From contig DAOVCF010000085.1 of NCBI GenBank assembly GCA_030670165.1, positions 1 through 8,215 on the forward strand: DNA of 8,215 nt, written 5' to 3'. The DNA comes from Candidatus Stahliibacteriota bacterium. Lineage in GTDB: Bacteria > Hydrothermota > Tepidihabitantia > B3-TA06. Shown in pieces: positions 1-6,184 of this stretch. Made by a program: the position numbers and the translations under genes. Below the pieces are notes generated by a model. The model ran no database searches. It saw only the letters and a program-made list of their open reading frames with translations, and was not told the origin of the DNA. Position 1 is the first letter of the stretch. Each line of letters opens with the position of its first letter.

Positions 1-10
1 AGGGGAAAAA

Positions 11-37
11 CGTAGGGGCCGACTTTCAAGTCGGCCC
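11..37 (+). repeat. Intergenic hairpin, family A copy 1
   Basis: CGTAG is followed by a perfect 10-base stem (GGGCCGACTT / AAGTCGGCCC) with a 2-base loop. The same CGTAG-plus-stem design recurs at 900-926 (opposite strand), 1007-1034, 3987-4013 and 6592-6645 with different but still paired arms. Its gene neighbour lies left of the window, so its role here is unknown; other copies sit at gene 3' ends. Confidence 0.8.
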
Positions 38-49
38 GCCTATCAACCT

Positions 50-100
50 TTCCCCCTCCCCCTTTATCCGGTTTGAGACCGTCCACCAAGGGAGGGGGAA
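50..100. repeat. Nested inverted repeat (outer 11-base stem, inner 4-base stem)
   Basis: The outer arms are TTCCCCCTCCC (50-60) and GGGAGGGGGAA (90-100). The 29-base interior holds a second small hairpin, CGGT (69-72) with ACCG (78-81). It lies between a family A hairpin and a family C hairpin upstream of the first gene's promoter, so it more likely belongs to the preceding gene's 3' region or to a dispersed repeat than to regulation of the 201 gene. Confidence 0.6.
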
Positions 101-106
101 CTATTA

Positions 107-141
107 CCCCACGCCGTTACTACGTAACGCCGCGGGGACCC
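107..141 (+). repeat. Intergenic nested hairpin, family C copy 1
   Basis: Outer CCCC (107-110) pairs with GGGG (134-137); the inner stem is CGTTAC (115-120) / GTAACG (124-129) with loop TAC. It ends in GGGGACCC. The copy at 934-970 has the same outer frame and the same GGGGACCC end but a different, again perfectly paired, inner stem. Confidence 0.7.
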
Positions 142-152
142 GAAAAATAAAC

Positions 153-180
153 TTGACAAATCGAGGAATCTACGTATTCT
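153..180 (+). promoter_or_regulatory. Sigma70-like promoter of the 201-839 gene
   Basis: A perfect -35 box TTGACA (153-158) is followed after 16 bases by TATTCT (175-180) as the -10 box. Transcription would start near 187, giving a leader of only about 14 bases that is almost entirely the ribosome binding site AAGGAGGT (190-197). Confidence 0.7.
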
Positions 181-200
181 TTTGATTAGAAGGAGGTTTT

Positions 201-839
201 ATGCAAAAGAAAATACACCTTTTCGCACTATTGCTTTTGGGAGGGATATGGATGACCCGCTGCGTCTCCCCATACTACGGCACGGCAAGGATAGAGCCGG
301 GATGGCAGCTGGATACCGGGGCAGGACTGCACTCCACCGTGGTGCCGCTGTTGGATGCTGACCCCATGTACGGTATCGGGATTCGCTGCGACGGTGAGAT
401 AGGCTACGGTATAGAGCATTTTTTAAAACCCTACGCAAGAGCCGCGGTCGGCCTTAACACGGCCTACATTGGATACGCGGACATCGGTTTAGGCATTCAT
501 GCGGCTCTGCCCGTATGGATATTCACCCCTGCGGTAAGGCTGGAGATCAACTCCACATGGATCCAGCCCACCTTTTCACCGGTCGTTCTATTAGGAATTG
601 GCAAAAAGGAGTGGTTTACTCTAGGAGCTAAGACCTATTTTATAGCCTTTGGTGACCCGAACTACCCCAGATTTCTTGACGCGTTCGCCACCGCTCACAT
701 CTCTCCTCGCTGGTCAATCTTTGCCGGCGCTGAGATGAACTCTTTTGTGGATTATTTCGAGGACGGTGACGGATATCCTTTTTTTACGGTTGGCGTAGGT
801 TACAAGTTCCCTCCGTTCGCAGCCAGGATGAAGCTTTAG
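201..839 (+). CDS. Putative secreted beta-barrel-like lipoprotein, unknown function
   Basis: This is a 212-residue protein I cannot assign to a named family. The N-terminus is a signal peptide: two lysines at 3-4, a hydrophobic core around residues 7-18, then Cys21. The bases before the cysteine read Met-Thr-Arg, which is not a canonical lipobox because Arg sits at -1, so lipid attachment is uncertain. The rest alternates short hydrophobic strands rich in Gly, Tyr and Phe with polar turns, as in outer-membrane or periplasmic barrels (for example around residues 90-110 and 195-204). It ends in Lys-Leu rather than an aromatic residue, unlike the other barrel candidates here. The start is set by a strong Shine-Dalgarno a few bases upstream and the promoter just before it. 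It stands alone, convergent with tldE. Confidence 0.75.
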   Translation: MQKKIHLFALLLLGGIWMTRCVSPYYGTARIEPGWQLDTGAGLHSTVVPLLDADPMYGIGIRCDGEIGYGIEHFLKPYARAAVGLNTAYIGYADIGLGIHAALPVWIFTPAVRLEINSTWIQPTFSPVVLLGIGKKEWFTLGAKTYFIAFGDPNYPRFLDAFATAHISPRWSIFAGAEMNSFVDYFEDGDGYPFFTVGVGYKFPPFAARMKL

Positions 840-899
840 AAAGTTGCGGGTTGCAAATCAATATGCGATGACACGGTCATTACGCTCCATAAAAGTCTC

Positions 900-926
900 G
901 GGCCGGTCTAAAGACCGGCCCCTACG
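900..926 (-). repeat. Intergenic hairpin, family A copy 2; possible terminator of the 201 gene
   Basis: Stem GGGCCGGTCT / AGACCGGCCC is followed on the plus strand by CTACG and then five T (927-931). Read on the minus strand it begins CGTAG, exactly as copy 1 does, with the stem arms changed in a compensated manner. A GC-rich stem followed by a T run about 60 bases after the stop at 839 fits a rho-independent terminator for the plus-strand gene. Confidence 0.65.
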
Positions 927-933
927 TTTTTCA

Positions 934-970
934 CCCCAACCCTTTGCTCTCGCAAAGCTTTGGGGACCCC
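934..970 (+). repeat. Intergenic nested hairpin, family C copy 2
   Basis: The outer stem is CCCCAA (934-939) / TTGGGG (960-965); the inner stem is CTTTGC (942-947) / GCAAAG (952-957) with a TCTC loop. It ends in GGGGACCCC. The architecture and the GGGGACCC end match the copy at 107-141, while the inner stem sequence is entirely different. It follows family A copy 2 by only eight bases. Confidence 0.7.
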
Positions 971-1006
971 AGTTCAGTCTTCGGCAAAATGAACGTAAGA
1001 TAATAA

Positions 1007-1034
1007 CGTAAGGCACGGCATGCCGTGCCCCTAC
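1007..1034. repeat. Palindromic hairpin, family A copy 3, downstream of tldE
   Basis: The core GGCACGGCATGCCGTGCC (1012-1029) is a perfect 18-base palindrome. It carries the family flank on both sides: CGTAAGG on the plus strand and GTAGGGG on the minus strand. On the minus strand it lies 25 bases after the tldE stop and is followed by a moderately T-rich stretch, so it may terminate the tldD-tldE transcript. Confidence 0.65.
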
Positions 1035-1059
1035 TTAATCTGCGCAATCTGTGGTTAAA

Positions 1060-2397
1060 CTACCCTACCGCCAGCCTGGTCTTCACCCAGGGCAGGAGGG
1101 CTGAGCCGAGGTTCATGCGCTCGGAGCTGATCGCGGTAATGTTCTTCAAAAGTTCAAGCGCGTTGCCCCGCATTGCCCAGGTGCCCGGCTCGGCGGTGGC
1201 GACCATCTTTCCGTTTTCGATAACGTAGCTCACGTATGCGGTGTTGGCAAAAGCCCCGGTGACCTTGTCCGCGGTGTGCAGACCCAAAAGATACTTCAGC
1301 AAAACGCCTTTCTTGATGCCTTTAACCATATCCTTGAGCTTTACCTTACCTGGCTCCATCACGAGCGAACGCAGCGCAGGTCTGACCGGCGCCTCGTGGG
1401 TATCTTCGGCAAGAACCGGCCTGCGCATCCCGCTGCCGGTGGATTTTTTCTTATCCAGGACCGCGGTTTCGGCGTCGTAAAGGAAGGTCCTAAACACCCC
1501 TTTGTCGAACAAAACGTTGCGCCGGGAGGGAACGCCTTCGTTGTCGGTGGGCGCGGATGACAAGAGATCAGGGTGGGTGGCGTCGTCATAGATGGTAACT
1601 TTGGGAGAGGCGAGCTTCTCGCCGACCTTGTAGCGGGAAAGCCCGGCCAGCTTGTTGGATGCGTATATCTGCTCGGCCACCAGGGTCGAGAATATCCCCT
1701 GAAGGCACATGGGATGGATGATAACGTCTATCAGGCCGCCTTTGGCTCCTACATCAGCCGGTTTCAGGGATTTTTTTGGCAGCCGCTTCGCCACCTCGAT
1801 ACCCAGATTTTCTATCTTTTGAATCCCCGGCAGCTTGCGTCCCACGAGGAACTCAAAGTCCCGGCTGTCAAGGTCTATGTAAGCGGAGAACGCGGTCAAG
1901 CGTTGATATGCAGGCTGGCTGCTGTGGGCGGTATAGACCCAGCTTTCGCCGTGGAAGACGCTGCCGTTTCCGTTGAGCCGCTCAAAGCTGCCCTTGCCTT
2001 TCTCCCACGTGTTCCTGACCGTGCGAGACAGCAGATCGCGCAAGGCCTTTGGTCTAGCCACCAGGTTGACGATCTCGGCGTCGGCTCTATCGGATGAGAG
2101 TCCTTCGGGTATGAGAGCGAATCCCTTAAGCGCGGTGGGCTCGAGGTTGGCAAGGGCGGCTGAGATTACGTGTTCAAGCGAGGAGGAGTCAAACACGGTG
2201 GTCGAGGCGTAGGTCAGCTTGCCCTGCTTCATTAGCCGCAGGCCCATGGTGGCGATGCCCACCTCGGAGGAGATGGTCAAATCGCGCTGCTCGATGTTGA
2301 ACGAGGTGTTATCCTCGCGGGAGAGGACGATCTCAAAATCGTCTATCTTGTGTTTTGCGGAGAGCTTTTCCAGTGTCTTGCGGATTTCCGAAAACAT
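1060..2397 (-). CDS. tldE: TldE/PmbA, regulatory subunit of the TldD/TldE metalloprotease
   Basis: This is the non-catalytic partner of TldD. The heterodimer is a zinc protease that in E. coli matures microcin B17 and degrades the antitoxin CcdA; it threads unfolded peptides into an internal chamber in the cytoplasm. The product is 445-446 residues, matching E. coli PmbA (about 450). Family features are the N-terminal domain up to about residue 200 and the C-terminal TldD/PmbA domain from about 225. The C-terminal domain includes the run near residues 286-303 with Asp-Asn-Glu-Gly-Val-Pro and Asp-Lys-Gly-Val. The HExxxH zinc motif is absent, as expected for TldE. Two adjacent ATG codons (2400-2398 and 2397-2395) could start it. 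The GGAGG site (2408-2404) is 3 bases from the first and 6 from the second, so I chose the second. The first ATG overlaps the tldD stop, indicating translational coupling. Confidence 0.9.
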   Translation of the reverse strand: MFSEIRKTLEKLSAKHKIDDFEIVLSREDNTSFNIEQRDLTISSEVGIATMGLRLMKQGKLTYASTTVFDSSSLEHVISAALANLEPTALKGFALIPEGLSSDRADAEIVNLVARPKALRDLLSRTVRNTWEKGKGSFERLNGNGSVFHGESWVYTAHSSQPAYQRLTAFSAYIDLDSRDFEFLVGRKLPGIQKIENLGIEVAKRLPKKSLKPADVGAKGGLIDVIIHPMCLQGIFSTLVAEQIYASNKLAGLSRYKVGEKLASPKVTIYDDATHPDLLSSAPTDNEGVPSRRNVLFDKGVFRTFLYDAETAVLDKKKSTGSGMRRPVLAEDTHEAPVRPALRSLVMEPGKVKLKDMVKGIKKGVLLKYLLGLHTADKVTGAFANTAYVSYVIENGKMVATAEPGTWAMRGNALELLKNITAISSERMNLGSALLPWVKTRLAVG

Positions 2398-3926
2398 CAT
2401 GAACCTCCTTGCACCGCTAACTGCACGTATGGGTTGGTCTTGATTCGTGTCCAGCGCGGACCGCCGTCGCCTACAGGCCGGTGCTGACCGTCCTTGCCGC
2501 AGAATCCTATGTCGTCGGTTCTGAGCTCGCCGGCGCAGCCGTCAACGTACCGCAAGGCGTACATGCTCTTGCCGGAGAAGTTGGAAGGGTTGACCGTTTT
2601 GGTTACCTTGCCGTTCTGGATAAGGTATCCGATCTGGATGGATGACGACATCCCGTCCTTTGATACCGCTCCGCCCAGGGTTCCCTGAAGTATCACTCCA
2701 TAGGAGATGTCGCGGATAAGGTCCTTGAGGTCTTTGCGGACGATTTTAGGATCGGCGGGAACGAGATAGGTATTGGACATGCGGCATATCTGTTGATCGC
2801 CGAGCTGGGAATAAGCGCCGCCGTTTGGCCGCTTGCTAAAGTAGGCCGCGGTCTCCCGGTTATAGATGAATTCCTTGACCTTGCCGTTTTTGGCCAGTAC
2901 CTTAACCTTGACCTCGACCCCTTCATCGTCTATAAGCTCGGTTCCAAAACCGGTGCTGTAGTCGGGCTTGCGTGTTTCGATGTCAACCGGCGGGCCGTCC
3001 AGGATGTCAACGGCCTTTGCCGCCACCACACCCAGGGGCTTGCCCTTTGCATCGGCCACCCCGGAGGAACCTGACTTGACCCCATCGGCCTCAAAGTTGT
3101 GACCCAGCGCCTCGTGAACGAATACACCGAGGGTGTTGAAATCCAGAACAAAGTGATCCATCCGGGTGATCTCCTCGGCGGAAAGCGAGACGCCGTCCAG
3201 GAGATCAACCGCCTTCTCGATCCAGTCCTTGATTTGAGCCTTGGTGTGAGGGTTAAGCCTGTAGCCTTGCTTTGTTGGTTCGAGCAGGGTCTCAAGACCC
3301 TTGATGTCTCCGATACGGACGCGCGTCTGGGTGGTTTTGCCTTTCTTATCTTTGATTTTGGTGTGTACCTGAAGGAAACTGCGGGGCACGGTCTGACGTT
3401 TGTAGATGCCCTTGGAGTCGGCGATGATCTTTTCCTCGTTCTGCGCATAGAACCAGACCTCGGGATTTATCTTGACGCCGCGTCTCGCGTATTTCCGCTC
3501 AAAGGCGTCGGCAATCTGACGGACACCCTTCAAAACTGCATTGATCACCTTTTTGGGATCGGCCTTGGCCAGATCGTAGCCGGGTTTGATTCTGTATTCC
3601 TTGCGCTTGGGGTTGGGTATTGGCGCGAGCTTGACCCCAACCTTGGGCTTTTTGGCTGTGCGCCACAGCCCTTTGGCACGCTCGACAGCCTCGTAGAGAA
3701 CCTTCTCATCCAGATCGCCGATCTTCAAAGAGACCTTTTTCCCGTCCCGCAAAAACCGCATCTGCACCCTGGCCTTCACCGAAAGGGGTGTAATGAAGGT
3801 CTGGGAGCCTATGGTCTTGGCCTCGGTCTTTTCAACTCGCTCGTAGAGGATGTCTGCGTAATCAAAGAATTTTTTAGCGCAGCCGAAAGCCTTCTTTATT
3901 GCTTTGTTGAATCGCTGATTATTCAT
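2397..3926 (-). CDS. tldD: TldD, catalytic zinc subunit of the TldD/TldE metalloprotease
   Basis: This is the catalytic half of the TldD/TldE peptidase. The zinc motif HExxxH is seen as HEALGH at residues 271-276, followed by Asn-Phe-Glu-Ala-Asp. In E. coli TldD the metal is also held by a late cysteine; the best candidate here is Cys476 in Gly-Phe-Cys-Gly-Lys-Asp-Gly. The 509 residues are slightly longer than the E. coli protein (481), with a Lys-rich N-terminal half (around residues 85-125 and 190-205). There is no signal peptide, so it is cytoplasmic. The start is constrained: upstream in frame is a TGA at 3959-3957 with no ATG, GTG or TTG between it and the ATG at 3926. No Shine-Dalgarno is present, and the promoter -10 box ends 6 bases before the ATG, so the mRNA is probably leaderless. 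It is co-transcribed and overlaps with tldE. Confidence 0.93.
   Translation of the reverse strand: MNNQRFNKAIKKAFGCAKKFFDYADILYERVEKTEAKTIGSQTFITPLSVKARVQMRFLRDGKKVSLKIGDLDEKVLYEAVERAKGLWRTAKKPKVGVKLAPIPNPKRKEYRIKPGYDLAKADPKKVINAVLKGVRQIADAFERKYARRGVKINPEVWFYAQNEEKIIADSKGIYKRQTVPRSFLQVHTKIKDKKGKTTQTRVRIGDIKGLETLLEPTKQGYRLNPHTKAQIKDWIEKAVDLLDGVSLSAEEITRMDHFVLDFNTLGVFVHEALGHNFEADGVKSGSSGVADAKGKPLGVVAAKAVDILDGPPVDIETRKPDYSTGFGTELIDDEGVEVKVKVLAKNGKVKEFIYNRETAAYFSKRPNGGAYSQLGDQQICRMSNTYLVPADPKIVRKDLKDLIRDISYGVILQGTLGGAVSKDGMSSSIQIGYLIQNGKVTKTVNPSNFSGKSMYALRYVDGCAGELRTDDIGFCGKDGQHRPVGDGGPRWTRIKTNPYVQLAVQGGS
2403..2410 (-). promoter_or_regulatory. Ribosome binding site of tldE inside the end of tldD
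   Basis: AAGGAGGT lies in the last codons of tldD. Its core is 3 bases from the upstream ATG and 6 from the downstream ATG of the ATGATG pair, which favours the downstream codon. The stop of tldD (TGA, 2399-2397) overlaps the first ATG. Confidence 0.75.
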
Positions 3927-3932
3927 GCAGGG

Positions 3933-3960
3933 ATAATAGTCGGTAAGAGCAGATTGTCAA
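3933..3960 (-). promoter_or_regulatory. Promoter of tldD-tldE, predicted to give a leaderless mRNA
   Basis: On the minus strand a perfect TTGACA (3960-3955) is followed after 16 bases by TATTAT (3938-3933). Six bases separate the -10 box from the tldD ATG, so initiation would fall on or within a base or two of the start codon. Confidence 0.75.
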
Positions 3961-3986
3961 GGAAGGCCCAGGGAAAGAAATTATTA

Positions 3987-4013
3987 AAGGTCAGCCGTCA
4001 GGCTGACCTTACG
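3987..4013 (-). terminator. Family A hairpin copy 4; probable terminator of the barrel operon
   Basis: Read on the minus strand, CGTAAGG leads into a 10-base stem (AAGGTCAGCC / GGCTGACCTT) with a 4-base loop, then a T-rich tract (TAATAATTTCTTT). This is the most terminator-like hairpin in the window. It lies about 85 bases after the stop of the 4098-4670 gene and just upstream of the tldD promoter, so it would insulate tldD from readthrough. Confidence 0.65.
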
Positions 4014-4025
4014 TTCCCCTCTTCC

Positions 4026-4052
4026 GATCTTTTTGCGTAAGCAAAAAGGAGG
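4026..4052 (+). repeat. Intergenic hairpin, family B copy 1
   Basis: GATC is followed by the stem TTTTTGC (4030-4036), loop GTAA, stem GCAAAAA (4041-4047) and GGAG. The frame GATC-TTTT...AAAA-GGAG recurs at 4064-4093 and, on the minus strand, at 5331-5359. Confidence 0.7.
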
Positions 4053-4063
4053 ACTCGATTTGC

Positions 4064-4093
4064 GATCTTTTCTCCGCCAGGAGAAAAGGAGCA
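4064..4093 (+). repeat. Intergenic hairpin, family B copy 2
   Basis: GATC, stem TTTTCTCC (4068-4075), loop GCCA, stem GGAGAAAA (4080-4087), then GGAGCA. The preceding bases (CTCGATTTGC) nearly match those before copy 3 (CTCAAATTGC). It abuts the stop of the 4098-4670 gene on the opposite strand. Confidence 0.75.
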
Positions 4094-4097
4094 CTAG

Positions 4098-4670
4098 CTA
4101 CCAGAAGTAACGGAGTCCGATTCCCACCCCCGGGGATATGAGCCGACTAGGTTCGTAATCGTCAAGAGATTCACCTCTTTCCACGTAGTAAATCCGTCGG
4201 GGCATTGAGTAGTAACCGAACTGGAACTCCGGCGCAATGGAGAGGCCGGAATTCTCGCCCATCTGGAAAACTACCAGGTCCAGCCCTACCAAGGCTACGG
4301 CCGAGATGCCGGTCTGGGTACGTATACGCTCCTCATATACGTAGTTGCTATCCTCGTCATAGCCTACCCATTCCCAGTACTTCTCCTTGAACTGCCAGCC
4401 GCCGCCACCCAAGCCCAGAAAGATCCGCAGCCGGTCATATGTATCAAAGTGCTTGAGCAGTCTCAACTCGCCTCCAAGATCGTAGGTCTTCTCGGTAAGA
4501 TCGTACCGGCCCCTGCCTACGATCTCAGCACCGAACCCCGAGGGTAAAAGATAACGGTACGCGATACCCTGACCTACCATATCAGCCTGGATACCCAAAG
4601 ACTGCTCGGCATCAAGGGCAGTAAACACTGCCAGAGAGCTCAGGACAAGGATTATCGCTGACTTTTTCAT
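4098..4670 (-). CDS. Putative outer-membrane beta-barrel protein (tandem paralogue 2)
   Basis: This is a 190-residue secreted protein of unknown function. It has a clear signal peptide: Lys2-Lys3, hydrophobic residues 5-19, with likely cleavage after Ala21. The mature part consists of alternating strands with Gly-rich turns (a run of Gly near residues 88-95) and ends Tyr-Phe-Trp, the aromatic C-terminus typical of barrels inserted by the BAM machinery. The length suggests an eight-strand barrel (inference). It looks paralogous to the upstream gene: both mature N-termini share a pattern of Gly, acidic Asp, Gln-Gly and a Leu/Phe-rich strand followed by Pro-x-Gly. The gap to that gene is 9 bases, and the GGAGG site (4680-4676) overlaps the upstream stop codon, so the two are one operon with coupled translation. 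No promoter of its own is seen. Confidence 0.8.
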   Translation of the reverse strand: MKKSAIILVLSSLAVFTALDAEQSLGIQADMVGQGIAYRYLLPSGFGAEIVGRGRYDLTEKTYDLGGELRLLKHFDTYDRLRIFLGLGGGGWQFKEKYWEWVGYDEDSNYVYEERIRTQTGISAVALVGLDLVVFQMGENSGLSIAPEFQFGYYSMPRRIYYVERGESLDDYEPSRLISPGVGIGLRYFW

Positions 4671-4679
4671 GACTTCCTC

Positions 4680-5270
4680 CTACCAGTTGAAGCTGATGCC
4701 TGCACCGAAATCCGGGAACCGGATAAGATGCCCCTTTTCTTCAATCGTCTCAATGTGGTAGTTGCCGTCGTCATCGTCCCAGATGTGTTCCTCGTACTGC
4801 CTGAGATAGTGTCGATAGTGCAGTCCGGAATCGAATCCGATACGCAGACCTCTTATGGCGTCGGTCCAATCCAGCCACTCGATCTCACGGCTCAGGAAAT
4901 GAAAAGGTGCAATGGAAAACCCAACAAACAGTCTTCCGCCGTAGCCCTCGCTCTTGTCGTAGTATGCGGAGTAGGTATAACCGCCTCCTATACCCACGAG
5001 GGGGGAAAGCCATCGATCCGCGGCATACATCACTCCCAGCCTCAGACCAAGACTGTAGAACCCCAGATCCTCCTCGAAGTAATAAGCTCCAAAGCCCTTT
5101 GGAGAGATGAAAAGCTGGGCATTGGAGCCTGCCGGACACCAGAAGGTGAACTCCAAACCCTGGGAGAGGATATCGGAGTGCGCACCTACACCGACCCGGT
5201 AGGCGGCTGTTGCCAGCATTGGCACAAGACACACTCCTAAGATGAGCGCTGTGATTATTCTTCTCGGCAT
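4680..5270 (-). CDS. Putative outer-membrane beta-barrel protein (tandem paralogue 1)
   Basis: This is a 196-residue secreted protein of unknown function, first gene of a two-gene operon. The open frame extends upstream to 5372, but that extension spans the promoter. The ATG at 5270-5268 has GGAGG (5280-5276) five bases upstream and begins a proper signal peptide: Arg3-Arg4, hydrophobic residues 5-19, Ala-Thr-Ala at 20-22 as cleavage site. The mature protein is strand-rich with Gly-Gly turns, an acidic Asp-Asp-Asp loop near residue 165, and ends Ser-Phe-Asn-Trp, an aromatic barrel terminus. It shares its general pattern with the 4098-4670 product. Role not known; surface or structural barrel is an inference. 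Confidence 0.8.
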   Translation of the reverse strand: MPRRIITALILGVCLVPMLATAAYRVGVGAHSDILSQGLEFTFWCPAGSNAQLFISPKGFGAYYFEEDLGFYSLGLRLGVMYAADRWLSPLVGIGGGYTYSAYYDKSEGYGGRLFVGFSIAPFHFLSREIEWLDWTDAIRGLRIGFDSGLHYRHYLRQYEEHIWDDDDGNYHIETIEEKGHLIRFPDFGAGISFNW

Positions 5271-5294
5271 GCACGCCTCCTTTTCAATAAGATA

Positions 5295-5323
5295 ACTATA
5301 AGGCTGAACCTGGAAGTTGTCAA
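5295..5323 (-). promoter_or_regulatory. Promoter of the tandem barrel operon
   Basis: A perfect TTGACA (5323-5318) and TATAGT (5300-5295) are separated by the ideal 17 bases. Initiation near 5288 gives a leader of about 18 bases containing the GGAGG site. This position also argues against the longer reading frame start at 5372. Confidence 0.8.
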
Positions 5324-5330
5324 TACCACA

Positions 5331-5359
5331 TGCTCCTTTTAACCTGCGGTTAAAAGATC
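5331..5359 (-). repeat. Intergenic hairpin, family B copy 3
   Basis: On the minus strand: GATC, stem TTTTAACC (5355-5348), loop GCA, stem GGTTAAAA (5344-5337), then GGAGCA. The arms differ from copy 2 at the inner positions (AACC versus CTCC) with matching changes in the other arm. It lies downstream of the 5429 gene and eight bases upstream of the barrel operon -35 box, so it could be a weak terminator or an operator. Confidence 0.75.
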
Positions 5360-5428
5360 GCAATTTGAGCACCCCTTTCTTGGAATCACAGGAGCAATGA
5401 CAACTCCCGAAGAAGCCATAGGGATGAA

Positions 5429-6160
5429 TTAAAACCTGAACCCGGTGGATAGCCCGAACTCAGGGTAGAAGACTACGCCGTTCGCGTTTGGCCTGAACAG
5501 GACGTTCCAGTCTAAGCCGAGGCCGAACAGCCAGCTGAAATGAGGGACTTTGACCACGGCTACCTGAAATCCGAGGTCAAGCCTCATGCCGGTACGTTTT
5601 TCACGATCAAGCAACTCTCGTACCGCCTCCTGGGGGTTGTTATAAAACTCAATTATCTTTGGGATGTCCTTTGAGAGCTCGTTCACATAGTAATTCACCA
5701 GTGAGTCGCTTACCGCAGGGAGGAACCAGTTGTGGGTTAACTGCAAACCGAGAGGGAAAAGCACACGGCCCTCGACTGCAGAAAGGGTCTTCTGGATACC
5801 CCAGGCGAACTGGGTGTGCAGGTAAGGAACCTGGGCGGTGGTATCGATGCGGGAAGGAAGAAGGGGTATCCCCAGATTGTTTAGGCTGTCTACAAGAACC
5901 GTTACCTCATAGTTCTTGTAATGAGTGGTTAGATCAAGTGCGAATCCGATGGAGCGCTCGTCTTCGAGCGAGATGCCAGCATGGAAAAACCCGGGAGGCG
6001 GGACAGCCGGCCGACTGCCCTCTACGTAAACGTGAGTTTTGGGGTTCAGGTACGTGCCCTGTGCAGGCTCCATCGCGTAAAGTCCTGCGCTGTAGCCTGC
6101 TTCCAGCCCGAAGTGCCACGGGGCCGAGATGAGAACTAAGGACATTAGAATAGCGTTCAT
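5429..6160 (-). CDS. Putative outer-membrane beta-barrel protein, 243 residues
   Basis: This is a strand-rich secreted protein of unknown function. The N-terminus is a short hydrophobic stretch (residues 3-13) that lacks the usual positive charges, so the signal peptide is atypical. Early mature sequence (His-Phe-Gly-Leu-Glu-Ala-Gly-Tyr) already looks like a first barrel strand. Near residues 152-190 lies a charged, helix-prone segment, probably a plug, loop or periplasmic insert. The protein ends Gly-Phe-Arg-Phe, the standard aromatic barrel terminus. The ATG has a GGAGG site (6173-6169) with 8-base spacing, and a TATAAT box upstream. No similarity to the two tandem barrels beyond general style. 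It has its own promoter and is followed by a 158-base gap. Confidence 0.78.
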   Translation of the reverse strand: MNAILMSLVLISAPWHFGLEAGYSAGLYAMEPAQGTYLNPKTHVYVEGSRPAVPPPGFFHAGISLEDERSIGFALDLTTHYKNYEVTVLVDSLNNLGIPLLPSRIDTTAQVPYLHTQFAWGIQKTLSAVEGRVLFPLGLQLTHNWFLPAVSDSLVNYYVNELSKDIPKIIEFYNNPQEAVRELLDREKRTGMRLDLGFQVAVVKVPHFSWLFGLGLDWNVLFRPNANGVVFYPEFGLSTGFRF

Positions 6161-6184
6161 AATCGCTCCCTCCGTGTTTGGGAG

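Noticed and set aside
11..970. Repeated hairpins considered as a CRISPR array
   Set aside because: Copies are irregularly spaced, differ in arm sequence and occur in both orientations with genes between; there are no uniform spacers or cas genes.
1573..2097. 174-codon plus-strand open frame antisense to tldE
   Set aside because: A shadow of the well-supported tldE frame; composition looks like translated antisense and no promoter or ribosome site precedes it.
3099..4040. 313-codon plus-strand open frame antisense to tldD
   Set aside because: It mirrors the tldD coding frame, has no ribosome site and runs through the tldD promoter and a hairpin. The HExxxH-containing minus-strand frame is the real gene.
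5271..5372. 34-codon N-terminal extension of the 4680 barrel gene
   Set aside because: It spans the TTGACA-17-TATAGT promoter and a hairpin, lacks a signal peptide at its own start, and the internal ATG at 5270 has a good GGAGG site and signal peptide.
5397..5432. Plus-strand mini-frame of 11 codons with an AGGAG site, like a leader peptide
   Set aside because: No gene follows it on the plus strand; the next DNA is the 3' end of a minus-strand gene. It is best explained by chance.
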